10,535 nucleotides of DNA from Thiomonas sp. (GCA_027451915.1 DAIDHU010000189.1:1-10535), one strand, 5' to 3'. Counted from the first letter of the stretch, positions 1-6,746 are shown. Notes: a model not told the origin generated them from the letters alone. Made by a program: numbers and translations.

Positions 1-1092
1 GAGCACGGCTGCGTCGTCCGGTTGTTCGTCGACGATTTGAACACCTTCGCGGCGATCTGCCCGCAGATCCAGCCGCGCATGGGACAGCAGACCATCGACT
101 CGGTCAGTATTCTGCCGTGGTCGCGCCAGCAGCAGCTCGACCCCGCCGATGTGGTGGTCGAAATGTTCGGCTGCCACCTGCTGCCGGGTTTCATCGAGCG
201 CATCCAGCGCCTGGGCGCGCGGCGGGTGCGCTGGGTGAACCTGGAACACCTCAGCGCCGAGGCCTGGGTGGAAGGCGCGCATCTGCGCCCCTCGCCCCAG
301 CCTGGCGGCATCAACAAGCTGTTCTTCTTTCCAGGATTCGGTGCCGGCACCGGCGGGCTGTTGCGCGAGCGCGACTTGCTGGCGCGCCGCGCTTCCTGGG
401 AACGCCTGCCCAGCGCGCGGCGCATCGCGCTGCGCTCGCTGGGCCTGCCTCCGCCGCCGGAACATGCCTTGACGGTGTTGCTGTTCAGCTACGCGCGCGC
501 CGGCGTGGCGGGCTGGCTGCAGTCCATGGCCTCGGCCAGCCGCCCCACCACGCTGTGGATCTGCCCGGGGCCCATGCGCGCCGAGGTCGACGCCTGGCTG
601 CACATGCAACTGGCCACCGGCCAGAGCACCGTGCGCGGCAGCCTCACCCTGTGCGCCCTGCCCTTCGTGCCGCAGGAACGCTTCGACGAATTGCTGTGGT
701 CGGCCGATGTGTGCATCGTGCGCGGCGAGGATTCCTTCGTGCGCGCGCAGTGGGCGGCGCGCCCCATGGTCTGGCACGCCTACCCGCAGCAGGACCAGGC
801 GCACCTGGACAAGATCGACGCCTTCCTGCACCGCTACCTGCGCGAGGCGGAGCCAGCCGTGCGCGATGCCGTCACCGCCTTGTCCGAGGCCTGGAACGAC
901 GGCGGGGAGCTGGTGCCGGCGTGGCAGGCCTTCTGCGCGGCGCTGCCAGGCATCCGGGCCCACGCGCGCTCCTGGTGCGAGCGCCTGGCCATGCAGCCGG
1001 ACCTGGCGCAGCAGCTGCTGCAGGCGCTGGGCGTACCGCCCGCGCAGGAGCCGCCGCGCGCCGCCGAGATGCGCAACCCGGCGGCCTGTTAA
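1..1092 (+). CDS. earP: EF-P arginine rhamnosyltransferase EarP, 5'-truncated by window edge
   Basis: EarP transfers L-rhamnose from dTDP-L-rhamnose to Arg32 of elongation factor P in the cytoplasm, which lets EF-P rescue ribosomes stalled at polyproline. The reading frame is open from base 1 and reads EHGCVVRLFVDDLNTF, matching the early part of the family (usual form: ...AAEHG..VRLWVDDL), so about 35 N-terminal residues, including the family's catalytic Asp residues, lie left of the window. An apparent start at 22 is therefore not the true one. The C-terminal nucleotide-sugar site is intact: RGEDSFVRAQWA followed by PMVWHAYPQQDQAH, with the conserved Glu codon at 727-729. The gene stops at TAA 1090-1092, and efp starts 39 bp later on the same strand. 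This is the usual earP-efp pairing and supports both assignments. The C-terminal tail after the GT-B core is rich in Ala and Pro. Confidence 0.96.
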   Translation, partial: EHGCVVRLFVDDLNTFAAICPQIQPRMGQQTIDSVSILPWSRQQQLDPADVVVEMFGCHLLPGFIERIQRLGARRVRWVNLEHLSAEAWVEGAHLRPSPQPGGINKLFFFPGFGAGTGGLLRERDLLARRASWERLPSARRIALRSLGLPPPPEHALTVLLFSYARAGVAGWLQSMASASRPTTLWICPGPMRAEVDAWLHMQLATGQSTVRGSLTLCALPFVPQERFDELLWSADVCIVRGEDSFVRAQWAARPMVWHAYPQQDQAHLDKIDAFLHRYLREAEPAVRDAVTALSEAWNDGGELVPAWQAFCAALPGIRAHARSWCERLAMQPDLAQQLLQALGVPPAQEPPRAAEMRNPAAC

Positions 1093-1131
1093 AATCATCG
1101 ATTGACTTTTCCCGAAACTTATTCAAAGTCT

Positions 1132-1686
1132 ATGAAACTCGCTCAAGAAATCCGTGCCGGCAATGTGATCATGGTCGGCAAGGATCCGATGGTCGTGCAG
1201 CGGACCGAGTACAGCCGCGGCGGGCGCAATGCCGCCACGGTGAAGATGAAGCTCAAGAACCTGCTGACCAGCGGGGGCACCGAACTCGTGTACAAGGCCG
1301 ACGACAAGCTCGATCCCATTGTGCTCGAGCGCAAGGAGTGCACCTACTCCTACTTCGCCGATCCCATGTACGTGTTCATGGACACCGAGTACAACCAGTA
1401 CGAGGTGGAAAAGGACAACCTCGGCGATGCCCTGCTGTACCTGGAGGACGGCATGCCGGTGGAAGTCGTGTTCTACGACGGCAAGGCCATTTCGGTGGAA
1501 ATGCCCACCACGGTGGTGCGCGAGGTGATGTACACCGAGCCCGCCGTCAAGGGCGACACCTCCGGCAAGGTGCTCAAGCCGGCCAAGATCTCCACCGGCG
1601 CGGAAATCCCCGTGCCCATCTTCGTGGCCATCGGCGACAAGATCGAGATCGACACCCGCACCGGCGAGTACAAGGGCCGGGTGTAA
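1132..1686 (+). CDS. efp: Elongation factor P
   Basis: EF-P binds between the ribosomal P and E sites and promotes peptide bonds at consecutive prolines. The start is the ATG at 1132, giving MKLAQEIRAGNVIM and a 184-residue protein, the normal length. An in-frame TTG at 1102 would add ten residues foreign to the family. Three domains are recognisable: the KOW-like domain I (about 1-63), OB domain II (about 66-127, YSYFADPMYVFMD) and OB domain III (about 130-184, ending GDKIEIDTRTGEYKGRV). The loop tip reads YSRGGRN, and counting from the ATG its second Arg is residue 32, the residue rhamnosylated by EarP. This agrees with earP directly upstream. No clear Shine-Dalgarno sequence precedes the ATG, so coupling to earP or an A/T-rich leader may help initiation. 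That last point is inference. Confidence 0.98.
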   Translation: MKLAQEIRAGNVIMVGKDPMVVQRTEYSRGGRNAATVKMKLKNLLTSGGTELVYKADDKLDPIVLERKECTYSYFADPMYVFMDTEYNQYEVEKDNLGDALLYLEDGMPVEVVFYDGKAISVEMPTTVVREVMYTEPAVKGDTSGKVLKPAKISTGAEIPVPIFVAIGDKIEIDTRTGEYKGRV

Positions 1687-1689
1687 GCC

Positions 1690-1727
1690 GCCCCGAGGCG
1701 GGGTTCGCCCCCCGCGACGGAGGGGGC
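1690..1727. terminator. GC-rich stem-loops between convergent genes, possible bidirectional terminator
   Basis: The 45 bp between the efp stop and the stop of the opposing MarR gene hold two short hairpins. One is CCCCG-AGG-CGGGG at 1691-1703. The other is GCCCCC at 1707-1712 pairing with GGGGGC at 1722-1727 across a 9-nt loop. An alternative fold is GGGG-TTCG-CCCC at 1700-1711. Neither strand shows a T-run after a stem, so an intrinsic terminator of textbook form is absent. Position is the main argument for the role. Confidence 0.3.
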
Positions 1728-1731
1728 CCCG

Positions 1732-2286
1732 TCAGTACGGACCGCCCGGGATGGGGCGCACGCGCCGCGAGCCGCCGGCGCGCCGATTGGCGCGCACCTC
1801 CGGCTCGGTGCTGGCGCCCAGTTCATCGGCGCGCGTTGTCAGCGCGCTGAGCGCGCGATCCAGCGCCAGCACGAGTTCGTCGTCGATGGCCTCCAGCAGG
1901 CGCGCGTTGAGCCGTGCGATCTGGGGGAACACCTCCTCGAACAGCGCGCGCCCCGCCGGGGTCAGCGACACCGAGGCCCGGCGCGCGTCGTCGGCGGTGA
2001 CCGCGCGCTGCGCCAATTCCTTGGCCACCAGGCTGGCGATCGCGCGCGAGGTGCGCGGGCGATCCAGGTGCGAGCGCTCGGCCAGATCCGAGGGCGAGGC
2101 CCGGCCCGCCGCGGCCAGCACGGCGAGCAGGCGCCACTCCCGGCGGGAAATGCCCCACTTGCCCTCCATCAGACGGGTGACCGGGGACGTGGCCGACGCG
2201 TACAGCCGGAACAGGCGGTAGTTCAGCAGATCGTCCAGGTTCTCGGGATTTCGCAATCGGCGGATCTCGGGGGACATGGCTTGCAC
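1732..2286 (-). CDS. MarR-family transcriptional regulator
   Basis: This is a winged helix-turn-helix DNA-binding protein of the MarR type, normally a dimeric repressor released by a small ligand. From the start chosen it has 184 residues. The N-terminal helix (LDDLLNYRLFRLYASATSPV, about 18-37) is the dimerisation part. The winged helix spans about 48-113, with ISRREWRLLAVL, the recognition helix region LDRPRTSRAIASLVAKELAQR, and the wing DDARRASVSLTPAG (99-112), all standard family motifs. The C-terminal helices (115-158) complete the dimer interface, and the last 25 residues are a basic, Gly/Pro-rich tail. I chose the GTG at 2286-2284 because GGAGG lies 9 nt upstream. The ATG at 2277-2275 (181 residues) is the alternative but sits 18 nt from that site. 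The gene is divergent from the ABC-hydrolase cassette and is probably its regulator (inference from layout). Confidence 0.93.
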   Translation of the reverse strand: MQAMSPEIRRLRNPENLDDLLNYRLFRLYASATSPVTRLMEGKWGISRREWRLLAVLAAAGRASPSDLAERSHLDRPRTSRAIASLVAKELAQRAVTADDARRASVSLTPAGRALFEEVFPQIARLNARLLEAIDDELVLALDRALSALTTRADELGASTEPEVRANRRAGGSRRVRPIPGGPY

Positions 2287-2295
2287 GAAAATGAG

Positions 2296-2300
2296 CCTCC
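2296..2300 (-). promoter_or_regulatory. Ribosome binding site supporting the GTG start of the MarR gene
   Basis: On the minus strand GGAGG runs from 2300 to 2296 and is followed by 9 nt and then GTG at 2286-2284. The downstream in-frame ATG at 2277 is too far from it for normal spacing, so the site favours GTG. Confidence 0.5.
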
Positions 2301-2318
2301 AGGGCGGCGGCGGCTGGA

Positions 2319-2333
2319 GTGCTATTTCAGCAC
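2319..2333. promoter_or_regulatory. Perfect inverted repeat in the MarR/ABC divergent region, candidate operator
   Basis: GTGCT at 2319-2323 and AGCAC at 2329-2333 form a perfect 5-bp inverted repeat around ATTTC. It is one of the few AT-containing spots in the 211-bp divergent region. A 15-bp dyad beside a divergent MarR gene fits a MarR operator in size and place, but a 5-bp arm can occur by chance. A second weak dyad, GTCGG at 2357-2361 and CCGAC at 2374-2378, lies nearby. Confidence 0.25.
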
Positions 2334-2424
2334 GACTGCCCGCCCCGTGGTATCGAGTCGGTCCCGTTCCTTGCCGACCTTGATGTATTTCCGGGATTGA
2401 TTCGAACAACGCATGAGTCCTCCC

Positions 2425-2430
2425 TAGAAT
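2425..2430 (+). promoter_or_regulatory. Candidate -10 element for the ABC-hydrolase cassette
   Basis: TAGAAT at 2425-2430 differs from the sigma-70 consensus TATAAT at one base. The best -35 at acceptable spacing is TTCGAA at 2401-2406 (18-bp spacer), which is poor. TTGATT at 2397-2402 is a better hexamer but 22 bp away. Transcription from here would give a leader of about 60 nt before the binding protein gene. A weak -35 would suit a promoter needing activation or one tuned by the divergent regulator. Confidence 0.3.
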
Positions 2431-2481
2431 CGGCCGGCATGGGGCTGGCGGGTGACACTGCATGGCTCCGACCGAGGCCAC

Positions 2482-2489
2482 AGGAGGAG
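2482..2489 (+). promoter_or_regulatory. Strong ribosome binding site for the binding protein gene
   Basis: AGGAGGAG at 2482-2489 ends 8 nt before the ATG at 2498. It selects that ATG over the in-frame ATG at 2462, which has no such site and would put twelve hydrophilic residues in front of the signal peptide. Confidence 0.7.
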
Positions 2490-2497
2490 ACCAGACC

Positions 2498-3328
2498 ATG
2501 AAGCAACCCGGAACACTTCGCGCGGCCCTGGCCGCCTCGCTGCTGGGCCTGGGCGCCTGGCACGCGGGCACGGCGTCGGCTGCCAGCCCCATCGTGGCCG
2601 GCAGCATCACCAACAGCCCGCCCATGATCGCCTACGCCGACGACGGCAAGACCCTGCAGGGAGTCATTGTCGACCTGGCCGCCGCGATGAGCGCCCACCT
2701 GCCGGCGCCCATCGAGTTCAAGCCCGAGGCCTTCCCGAACCTGTTCCCGGCGATGCAGTCCCGCCAGATCGACGTGGCCTTCACCATGATGAACGACACG
2801 GCGCAGCGCGAGAAGCTGGTGGACTTCATCGACTTTTTCAACCTCGGCACCCGGCTGCTGGTGCGCAAGGGCAATCCCCAGCATGTGTCGGACCTGCACA
2901 GCCTGTGCGGCAAGACGGTGTCGACGGTGCAGGGTTCGATCCAGATCGATCTGGTCCGGCAGGCCGACGCCTGGTGCGCCTCCCACGGCAAGCCCGCGGT
3001 GACGAACCTGCAATACGCCCAGCCCGCCGACGCCCGCCTGCAGGTGCAGACCGGCCGGGTCGCCGCCTTTTTCGGCAATTCGCCGGTGATGGTCTACCTG
3101 GCCAGGACCGCCGATGGCGGCAAGCTGTTCGACGTTGCCGGGCCCGAGTACCAGCCGGTTCCGCTGGGCATCGCGGTGCCCAAGGACAAGCCGCGGCTGC
3201 GCGAGCAGCTGCAAAAGGCCCTGCAGGCCATCATCGACGACGGAAGCTACCTGAAGGTGCTGCGCAAATATGGCGTGCAGGGCGGCGCGGTGAAATCGGC
3301 CGCCATCGACGCCGGGGCGAAGACCTGA
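2498..3328 (+). CDS. ABC transporter substrate-binding protein, family 3 (polar amino acid type)
   Basis: This periplasmic receptor (276 residues) delivers a ligand to the permease and ATPase encoded next. The N-terminus MKQPGTLRAALAASLLGLG, continuing to TASA, is a signal peptide, with likely cleavage after Ala28. The two-lobe family-3 fold is clear: SPIVAGSITNSPPMIAYADDGKTLQGVIVDLAAAMSA opens lobe 1; MNDTAQREKLVDFIDFF carries the Arg (about 104) that holds the ligand carboxylate in the family; and LCGKTVSTVQGS begins lobe 2. Cys137 and Cys160 are placed to form the disulfide common in this subgroup. At the site usually reading D-S-P-V (or Q-D-E in HisJ), where Asp binds the alpha-ammonium group, this protein has GNSPVMVYL with Asn194, so the ligand may not be a plain alpha-amino acid. 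The ligand is unknown. It is the first gene of a probable four-gene operon. Confidence 0.93.
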   Translation: MKQPGTLRAALAASLLGLGAWHAGTASAASPIVAGSITNSPPMIAYADDGKTLQGVIVDLAAAMSAHLPAPIEFKPEAFPNLFPAMQSRQIDVAFTMMNDTAQREKLVDFIDFFNLGTRLLVRKGNPQHVSDLHSLCGKTVSTVQGSIQIDLVRQADAWCASHGKPAVTNLQYAQPADARLQVQTGRVAAFFGNSPVMVYLARTADGGKLFDVAGPEYQPVPLGIAVPKDKPRLREQLQKALQAIIDDGSYLKVLRKYGVQGGAVKSAAIDAGAKT

Positions 3329-3340
3329 GCGCCCGAAGCT

Positions 3341-3360
3341 GCGGCGCGACCAGGCGCCGC
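3341..3360 (+). promoter_or_regulatory. Intercistronic stem-loop between binding protein and permease genes
   Basis: GCGGCGC at 3341-3347 and GCGCCGC at 3354-3360 form a perfect 7-bp stem with a 6-nt loop, in the 37 bp between the binding protein stop and the permease start. No T-run follows, so it is not a typical terminator. In other binding-protein operons such structures protect the upstream mRNA so that more binding protein than membrane protein is made. That role here is inference. The stem also sits where the permease ribosome binding site would be, and none is visible. Confidence 0.45.
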
Positions 3361-3365
3361 GCACC

Positions 3366-4196
3366 ATGATGGAACCCATCGACCTCGCCCGTACGCGGGT
3401 GGTGCCCCTGCGCCGCCCCGGGCTGTGGATCGCCAGCACCGTCGCCGCGGCCGTCTTCGTGCTGTTGGCGGTGTCGGTCTGGCGCAACCCCAACATCGAC
3501 CACGCCGCGATCGCGCGCTACCAGTTCGCTCCGGCCATTCTCGCCGGCTTGCGCACGACCTTGCTCATCGCCCTGATCTCCGAGCTGGTCGGGCTCCTGC
3601 TCGGGACGCTGCTGGCGGTCGGGCTGATGTCCGACAGCTGGGTGCTGCGCATGGGCAGCCGGCTGTACGTGTGGCTGCTGCGCGGCACCCCGCTGCTGGT
3701 GCAGATCATCGTCTGGGGCAATCTGGCGCTTTTGTTCCCGCATCTGGGGCCTTTGTCCACCAACGCGGTGCTGACGCCCTTGGTCGCATCGATCGTGGCG
3801 CTGGGACTGAACGAGGCGGCGTACATGGCCGAGGTGGTGCGTGCCGGCCTGCTGTCGGTGGAACGCGGGCAGTACGAGGCCTCGACGGCGCTGGGCATGC
3901 GCCGCGGCCTGGCGCTGCGGCGCATCATCCTGCCGCAGGCGCTGCGCGTGATCGTGCCTCCGGCCGGCAACCAGTTCATCTCCCTGCTCAAGGCCACCTC
4001 GCTGGTGTCGGTGATCTCCGGCGGCGACCTGCTGACGGCGGCGGAGAACATTTCCTCGGCCAATCTGCGCACCATCGAGCTGATGCTGGTGGCCACCTTC
4101 TGGTACCTGCTGGTCACCACCGTGGCCAGCGCGGGCCAGCATGTGCTGGAGCGCCGACTCGGCCGCGCCCACCGGAGCCAGCATGAGGCCGCATGA
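3366..4196 (+). CDS. Amino-acid-type ABC transporter permease (His/Glu/Gln/Arg family)
   Basis: This is the inner-membrane channel subunit of the importer. It has 276 residues, longer than the usual 220-240, because of an additional N-terminal membrane segment (about 19-38, LWIASTVAAAVFVLLAVSVW) before the standard five-helix core. The core starts at AILAGLRTTLLIALISELVGLLLG, followed by a helix around LLRGTPLLVQIIVWGNLALLF. The ATPase-contacting EAA loop is clear: AEVVRAGLLSVERGQYEASTALG, then RRIILPQALRVIVPPAGNQF. Only one permease gene is present, so a homodimer is likely. The start could be either of two adjacent ATGs (3366 or 3369). No Shine-Dalgarno is visible. The 3' end overlaps the ATPase gene by 14 nt, which indicates translational coupling. 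Confidence 0.94.
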   Translation: MMEPIDLARTRVVPLRRPGLWIASTVAAAVFVLLAVSVWRNPNIDHAAIARYQFAPAILAGLRTTLLIALISELVGLLLGTLLAVGLMSDSWVLRMGSRLYVWLLRGTPLLVQIIVWGNLALLFPHLGPLSTNAVLTPLVASIVALGLNEAAYMAEVVRAGLLSVERGQYEASTALGMRRGLALRRIILPQALRVIVPPAGNQFISLLKATSLVSVISGGDLLTAAENISSANLRTIELMLVATFWYLLVTTVASAGQHVLERRLGRAHRSQHEAA

Positions 4197-5010
4197 ATCT
4201 GCCGCGCCTCGCCCGATGGTGCAGGCGCAGGGAGTGCACAAGAGCTACGGCCACCTGGAGGTGCTCAAGGGCATCGACCTCGAGGTGGGGGCCGGCGAAG
4301 TGGTGTGCCTGATCGGCCCCTCGGGCTCCGGCAAGAGCACCTTCCTGCGCTGCATCAACCACCTGGAGACCATCCAGGCCGGCGCCATCCGCGTGGACGG
4401 CGCGCTGATCGGCTGCCGCGCGCACAAGGGGCGCCTGTACGAGCTCTCCGAAGCCGAGGTGTGCCGCCAGCGCGCGGACATCGGCATGGTGTTCCAGCGC
4501 TTCAATCTGTTCGCGCACATGACCGCGCTGCAGAACATCGTGGAAGCGCCCATGCGGGTGCGCCGCCAGCCGGCCGAGCAGGCGCGCCGGCGGGCGCTGG
4601 AACTGCTGGAGCGCGTGGGGCTGCTGGCCAAGGCGCATGCCTATCCGGGCCAGCTCTCGGGCGGCCAGCAGCAGCGCATCGCGATCGCGCGCGCCCTGGC
4701 CATGCAACCCAAGGTGATGCTGTTCGACGAGCCCACCTCGGCGCTGGACCCGGAGCTGGTCGACGAGGTGCTGGCCGTGATGCGCCAGCTGGCCGATGAA
4801 GGCATGACCATGATCGTGGTCACGCACGAGATCGGATTCGCACGCGACGTGGGCCACCGCGTGGCCTTCATGGACGGCGGCGTGATCGTCGAGCAGGGGC
4901 CGCCCGGCGACATCCTGGTGAATCCCCGGCACGAGCGCACCCGCTCCTTCCTGGCGCGGGTCCTCGGCTCCCGGCAAGCCGGGGCCGACGCGAACACCGC
5001 GCCCGCCTAG
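4183..5010 (+). CDS. Amino-acid-type ABC transporter ATP-binding protein (HisP/GlnQ-like)
   Basis: This cytoplasmic ATPase powers the importer. The ATG at 4183 is chosen because GGAG at 4174-4177 precedes it by 5 nt; an upstream in-frame ATG at 4141 lies deep in the permease gene and lacks this. The protein has 275 residues, somewhat over the usual 240-260 because of an 11-residue N-terminal lead and a C-terminal tail (RQAGADANTAPA). All motifs are intact: Walker A GPSGSGKST (45-53), Q-loop VFQRFNLF, signature LSGGQ (158-162), Walker B VMLFDEPTSALD (Asp182-Glu183) and H-loop VTHE (His215). The FDEPTSALDPELV form and the Q-loop are typical of polar amino acid importers. A slightly enlarged loop (GCRAHKGRLYELSEAEV) precedes the Q-loop, as in several members. 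Confidence 0.96.
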   Translation: MRPHESAAPRPMVQAQGVHKSYGHLEVLKGIDLEVGAGEVVCLIGPSGSGKSTFLRCINHLETIQAGAIRVDGALIGCRAHKGRLYELSEAEVCRQRADIGMVFQRFNLFAHMTALQNIVEAPMRVRRQPAEQARRRALELLERVGLLAKAHAYPGQLSGGQQQRIAIARALAMQPKVMLFDEPTSALDPELVDEVLAVMRQLADEGMTMIVVTHEIGFARDVGHRVAFMDGGVIVEQGPPGDILVNPRHERTRSFLARVLGSRQAGADANTAPA

Positions 5011-5050
5011 GCGCGCCGGTTGACGACAACCGCGCCCTCGAAACAGCAAC

Positions 5051-5054
5051 GGAG
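5051..5054 (+). promoter_or_regulatory. Ribosome binding site favouring the GTG start of the sulfatase-like gene
   Basis: GGAG at 5051-5054 lies 7 nt before GTG at 5062-5064. The upstream in-frame TTG at 5020 has no comparable site and would add 14 residues (MTTTAPSKQQRSPK) ahead of the point where family members start (RNVLFIMADQ). Confidence 0.5.
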
Positions 5055-5061
5055 CCCGAAG

Positions 5062-6627
5062 GTGGTCCGCAACGTACTGTTCATCATGGCCGACCAGCTG
5101 CGCCGGGACCACCTGGCCTGCTACGGACACCCCTACATCCGTACCCCGAACATCGACGCGCTGGCGCGTCGCGGCGTGCGCTTCGACCAGGCCTACGTCA
5201 ACTCCGGCGTATGCGGGCCGTCGCGCATGAGCTACTACACCGGGCGTTACGCGGCCAGCCACGGGGCCACCTGGAACCGCGTGCCGCTGTCGGTGGGCGA
5301 GCTCACGCTGGGTGAATACCTGCGCGACGCCGGGCTGGAACTGGCGCTGGCCGGCAAGACCCACGTGATGCCCGATCACGACGGGCTGCGACGCCTGCAC
5401 CTGGACGGGCACAGCGAACTCGGCCACCTGCTGGAGCGCGGCGGGTTCCACGAACTCGACCGCTACGACGGGCACCACACGCCGGGCGAGGAATCGGGCT
5501 ATCCCGCCTTCCTGCGCGCGCACGGCTACGACAGCGCCGACCCGTGGACCGATTTCGTGATCTCCGGGCTGGACCCTCAGGGTCGCGTGTGCTCGGGCTG
5601 GCACATGCGCAACGTGCACCTGCCGGCGCGGGTGCGCGAGGAGCATTCCGAGACCGCGTACATGACCGACCAGGCCATGCGCTTCATCGGGGACATGGGC
5701 GAGCGCCCCTGGGTGCTGCACCTGAGCTACGTCAAGCCGCACTGGCCCTACATGGCGCCGGCGCCCTACCACGCGGCCTACACGGCCGACCAGTGCCTGC
5801 CGGTGCTGCGCACCCGCGAGGAACTTCGCGACGCCCATCCGGTGCTGGAGGCCTATCGCGCCAGCGAGGAAAGCCGCAGCTTCTCGCTGGACGAGTGCGT
5901 GCGCGTGGTGCGCCCGGTCTACCAGGGGCTGATCGAGCAGCTCGATGCCCACCTGGGCCGGCTGTTCGAGCACATGGACCGCCTGGGCGTGCTGCGCGAC
6001 ACCCTGGTCATCCTGTGCTCCGACCACGGCGACTTCCTGGGCGACCACTGGCTGGGCGAGAAGGAGCTGTTCTACGACATGATCCAGCGCGTGCCGCTGA
6101 TCGTGGTCGACCCCTCGGCCGAGGCCGACGTGAGCCGCGGCCGCGTGGAGCAGCGCATGGTGGAAAGCGTGGACGTGGTGCCGACCATCCTGCGCGCGCT
6201 GGGCCTGCAGGTGCCGCAGCACCGCATCGAGGGCCGCTGCCTGCAGGACCTGCTGTTCGACGCCGGGCAGGACACGCCCGAGTGGCGCGATACGGTGTTC
6301 TCCGAACTGGACTACAGTTTCAAGGACGCCCGGCGCCTGCTGGGCAAGACCCCGCAGAACGCCAAGGGCCTGTCCTGCCGGCATGGACGCTGGCGCTACG
6401 TGTACTGGCTGGACGAAGCCGAACAGCTGTACGACCTGCAGGAAGACCCGCAGGAAATGCGCGACCTGGGGCGCGAGGCCTCGACCGAGTCGGTGCGCGC
6501 GGCCATGCGCTCGCGCCTGCTCGACTGGCTGGCCCGGCGCAAGCGGCGCACCACCATCAGCGACGACATGGTCGAGCGCGGCACGGCAGCCCACAAGCGC
6601 GCCGGGGTCTTTTTCGGGCAGTGGTAA
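5062..6627 (+). CDS. Formylglycine-type sulfatase / phosphonate monoester hydrolase-like enzyme
   Basis: This is an alkaline phosphatase superfamily hydrolase that cleaves sulfate or phosphonate/phosphate esters with a formylglycine nucleophile made from Cys. From the GTG start it has 521 residues (535 from TTG 5020). The maturation motif is CGPSRMSYYTGR with nucleophile Cys51. Metal ligands read Asp11-Gln12 (FIMADQL) and Asp321-His322 (CSDHGDFLGDH). The D-Q/D-H set is that of phosphonate monoester hydrolases and choline sulfatases, not the D-D/D-N set of classical arylsulfatases. Further candidate active-site residues are Arg55, Asn72 (ATWNRVPL), Thr100 (GKTH), His227 (YVKPHWP) and Lys334 (GEKELF), several matching rhizobial PMH as I recall it. 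There is no signal peptide, so it should act in the cytoplasm on substrate imported by the ABC system whose genes end 51 bp upstream. It needs a formylglycine-generating enzyme encoded elsewhere. The substrate is unknown. Confidence 0.92.
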   Translation: MVRNVLFIMADQLRRDHLACYGHPYIRTPNIDALARRGVRFDQAYVNSGVCGPSRMSYYTGRYAASHGATWNRVPLSVGELTLGEYLRDAGLELALAGKTHVMPDHDGLRRLHLDGHSELGHLLERGGFHELDRYDGHHTPGEESGYPAFLRAHGYDSADPWTDFVISGLDPQGRVCSGWHMRNVHLPARVREEHSETAYMTDQAMRFIGDMGERPWVLHLSYVKPHWPYMAPAPYHAAYTADQCLPVLRTREELRDAHPVLEAYRASEESRSFSLDECVRVVRPVYQGLIEQLDAHLGRLFEHMDRLGVLRDTLVILCSDHGDFLGDHWLGEKELFYDMIQRVPLIVVDPSAEADVSRGRVEQRMVESVDVVPTILRALGLQVPQHRIEGRCLQDLLFDAGQDTPEWRDTVFSELDYSFKDARRLLGKTPQNAKGLSCRHGRWRYVYWLDEAEQLYDLQEDPQEMRDLGREASTESVRAAMRSRLLDWLARRKRRTTISDDMVERGTAAHKRAGVFFGQW

Positions 6628-6746
6628 TCTCGGCGCCGAACCCATCGCGAATTCATGAGCATTCAGGCCTTGATCGTCGGAATCCACCTGGCGCGCAGCG
6701 TGCGCGGCAGGCCGGGCGCGCCCCCCGGGGCCGCGCGCTGATTCCC

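Noticed and set aside
1102..1131. TTG start for efp at 1102, or TTGACT at 1102-1107 as a -35 box for efp
   Set aside because: The added residues are not part of EF-P, and no acceptable -10 lies 16-18 bp downstream of the hexamer.
5020..5061. TTG start for the hydrolase at 5020
   Set aside because: It has no ribosome site and adds 14 residues not expected in the family; GTG 5062 has GGAG at good spacing. It cannot be fully excluded.
6655..6741. A 28-codon frame (MSIQALIVGIHLARSVRG...) between the hydrolase and hpd
   Set aside because: No ribosome site, no recognisable family, and an Arg/Pro/Gly-rich end typical of chance frames in GC-rich DNA.
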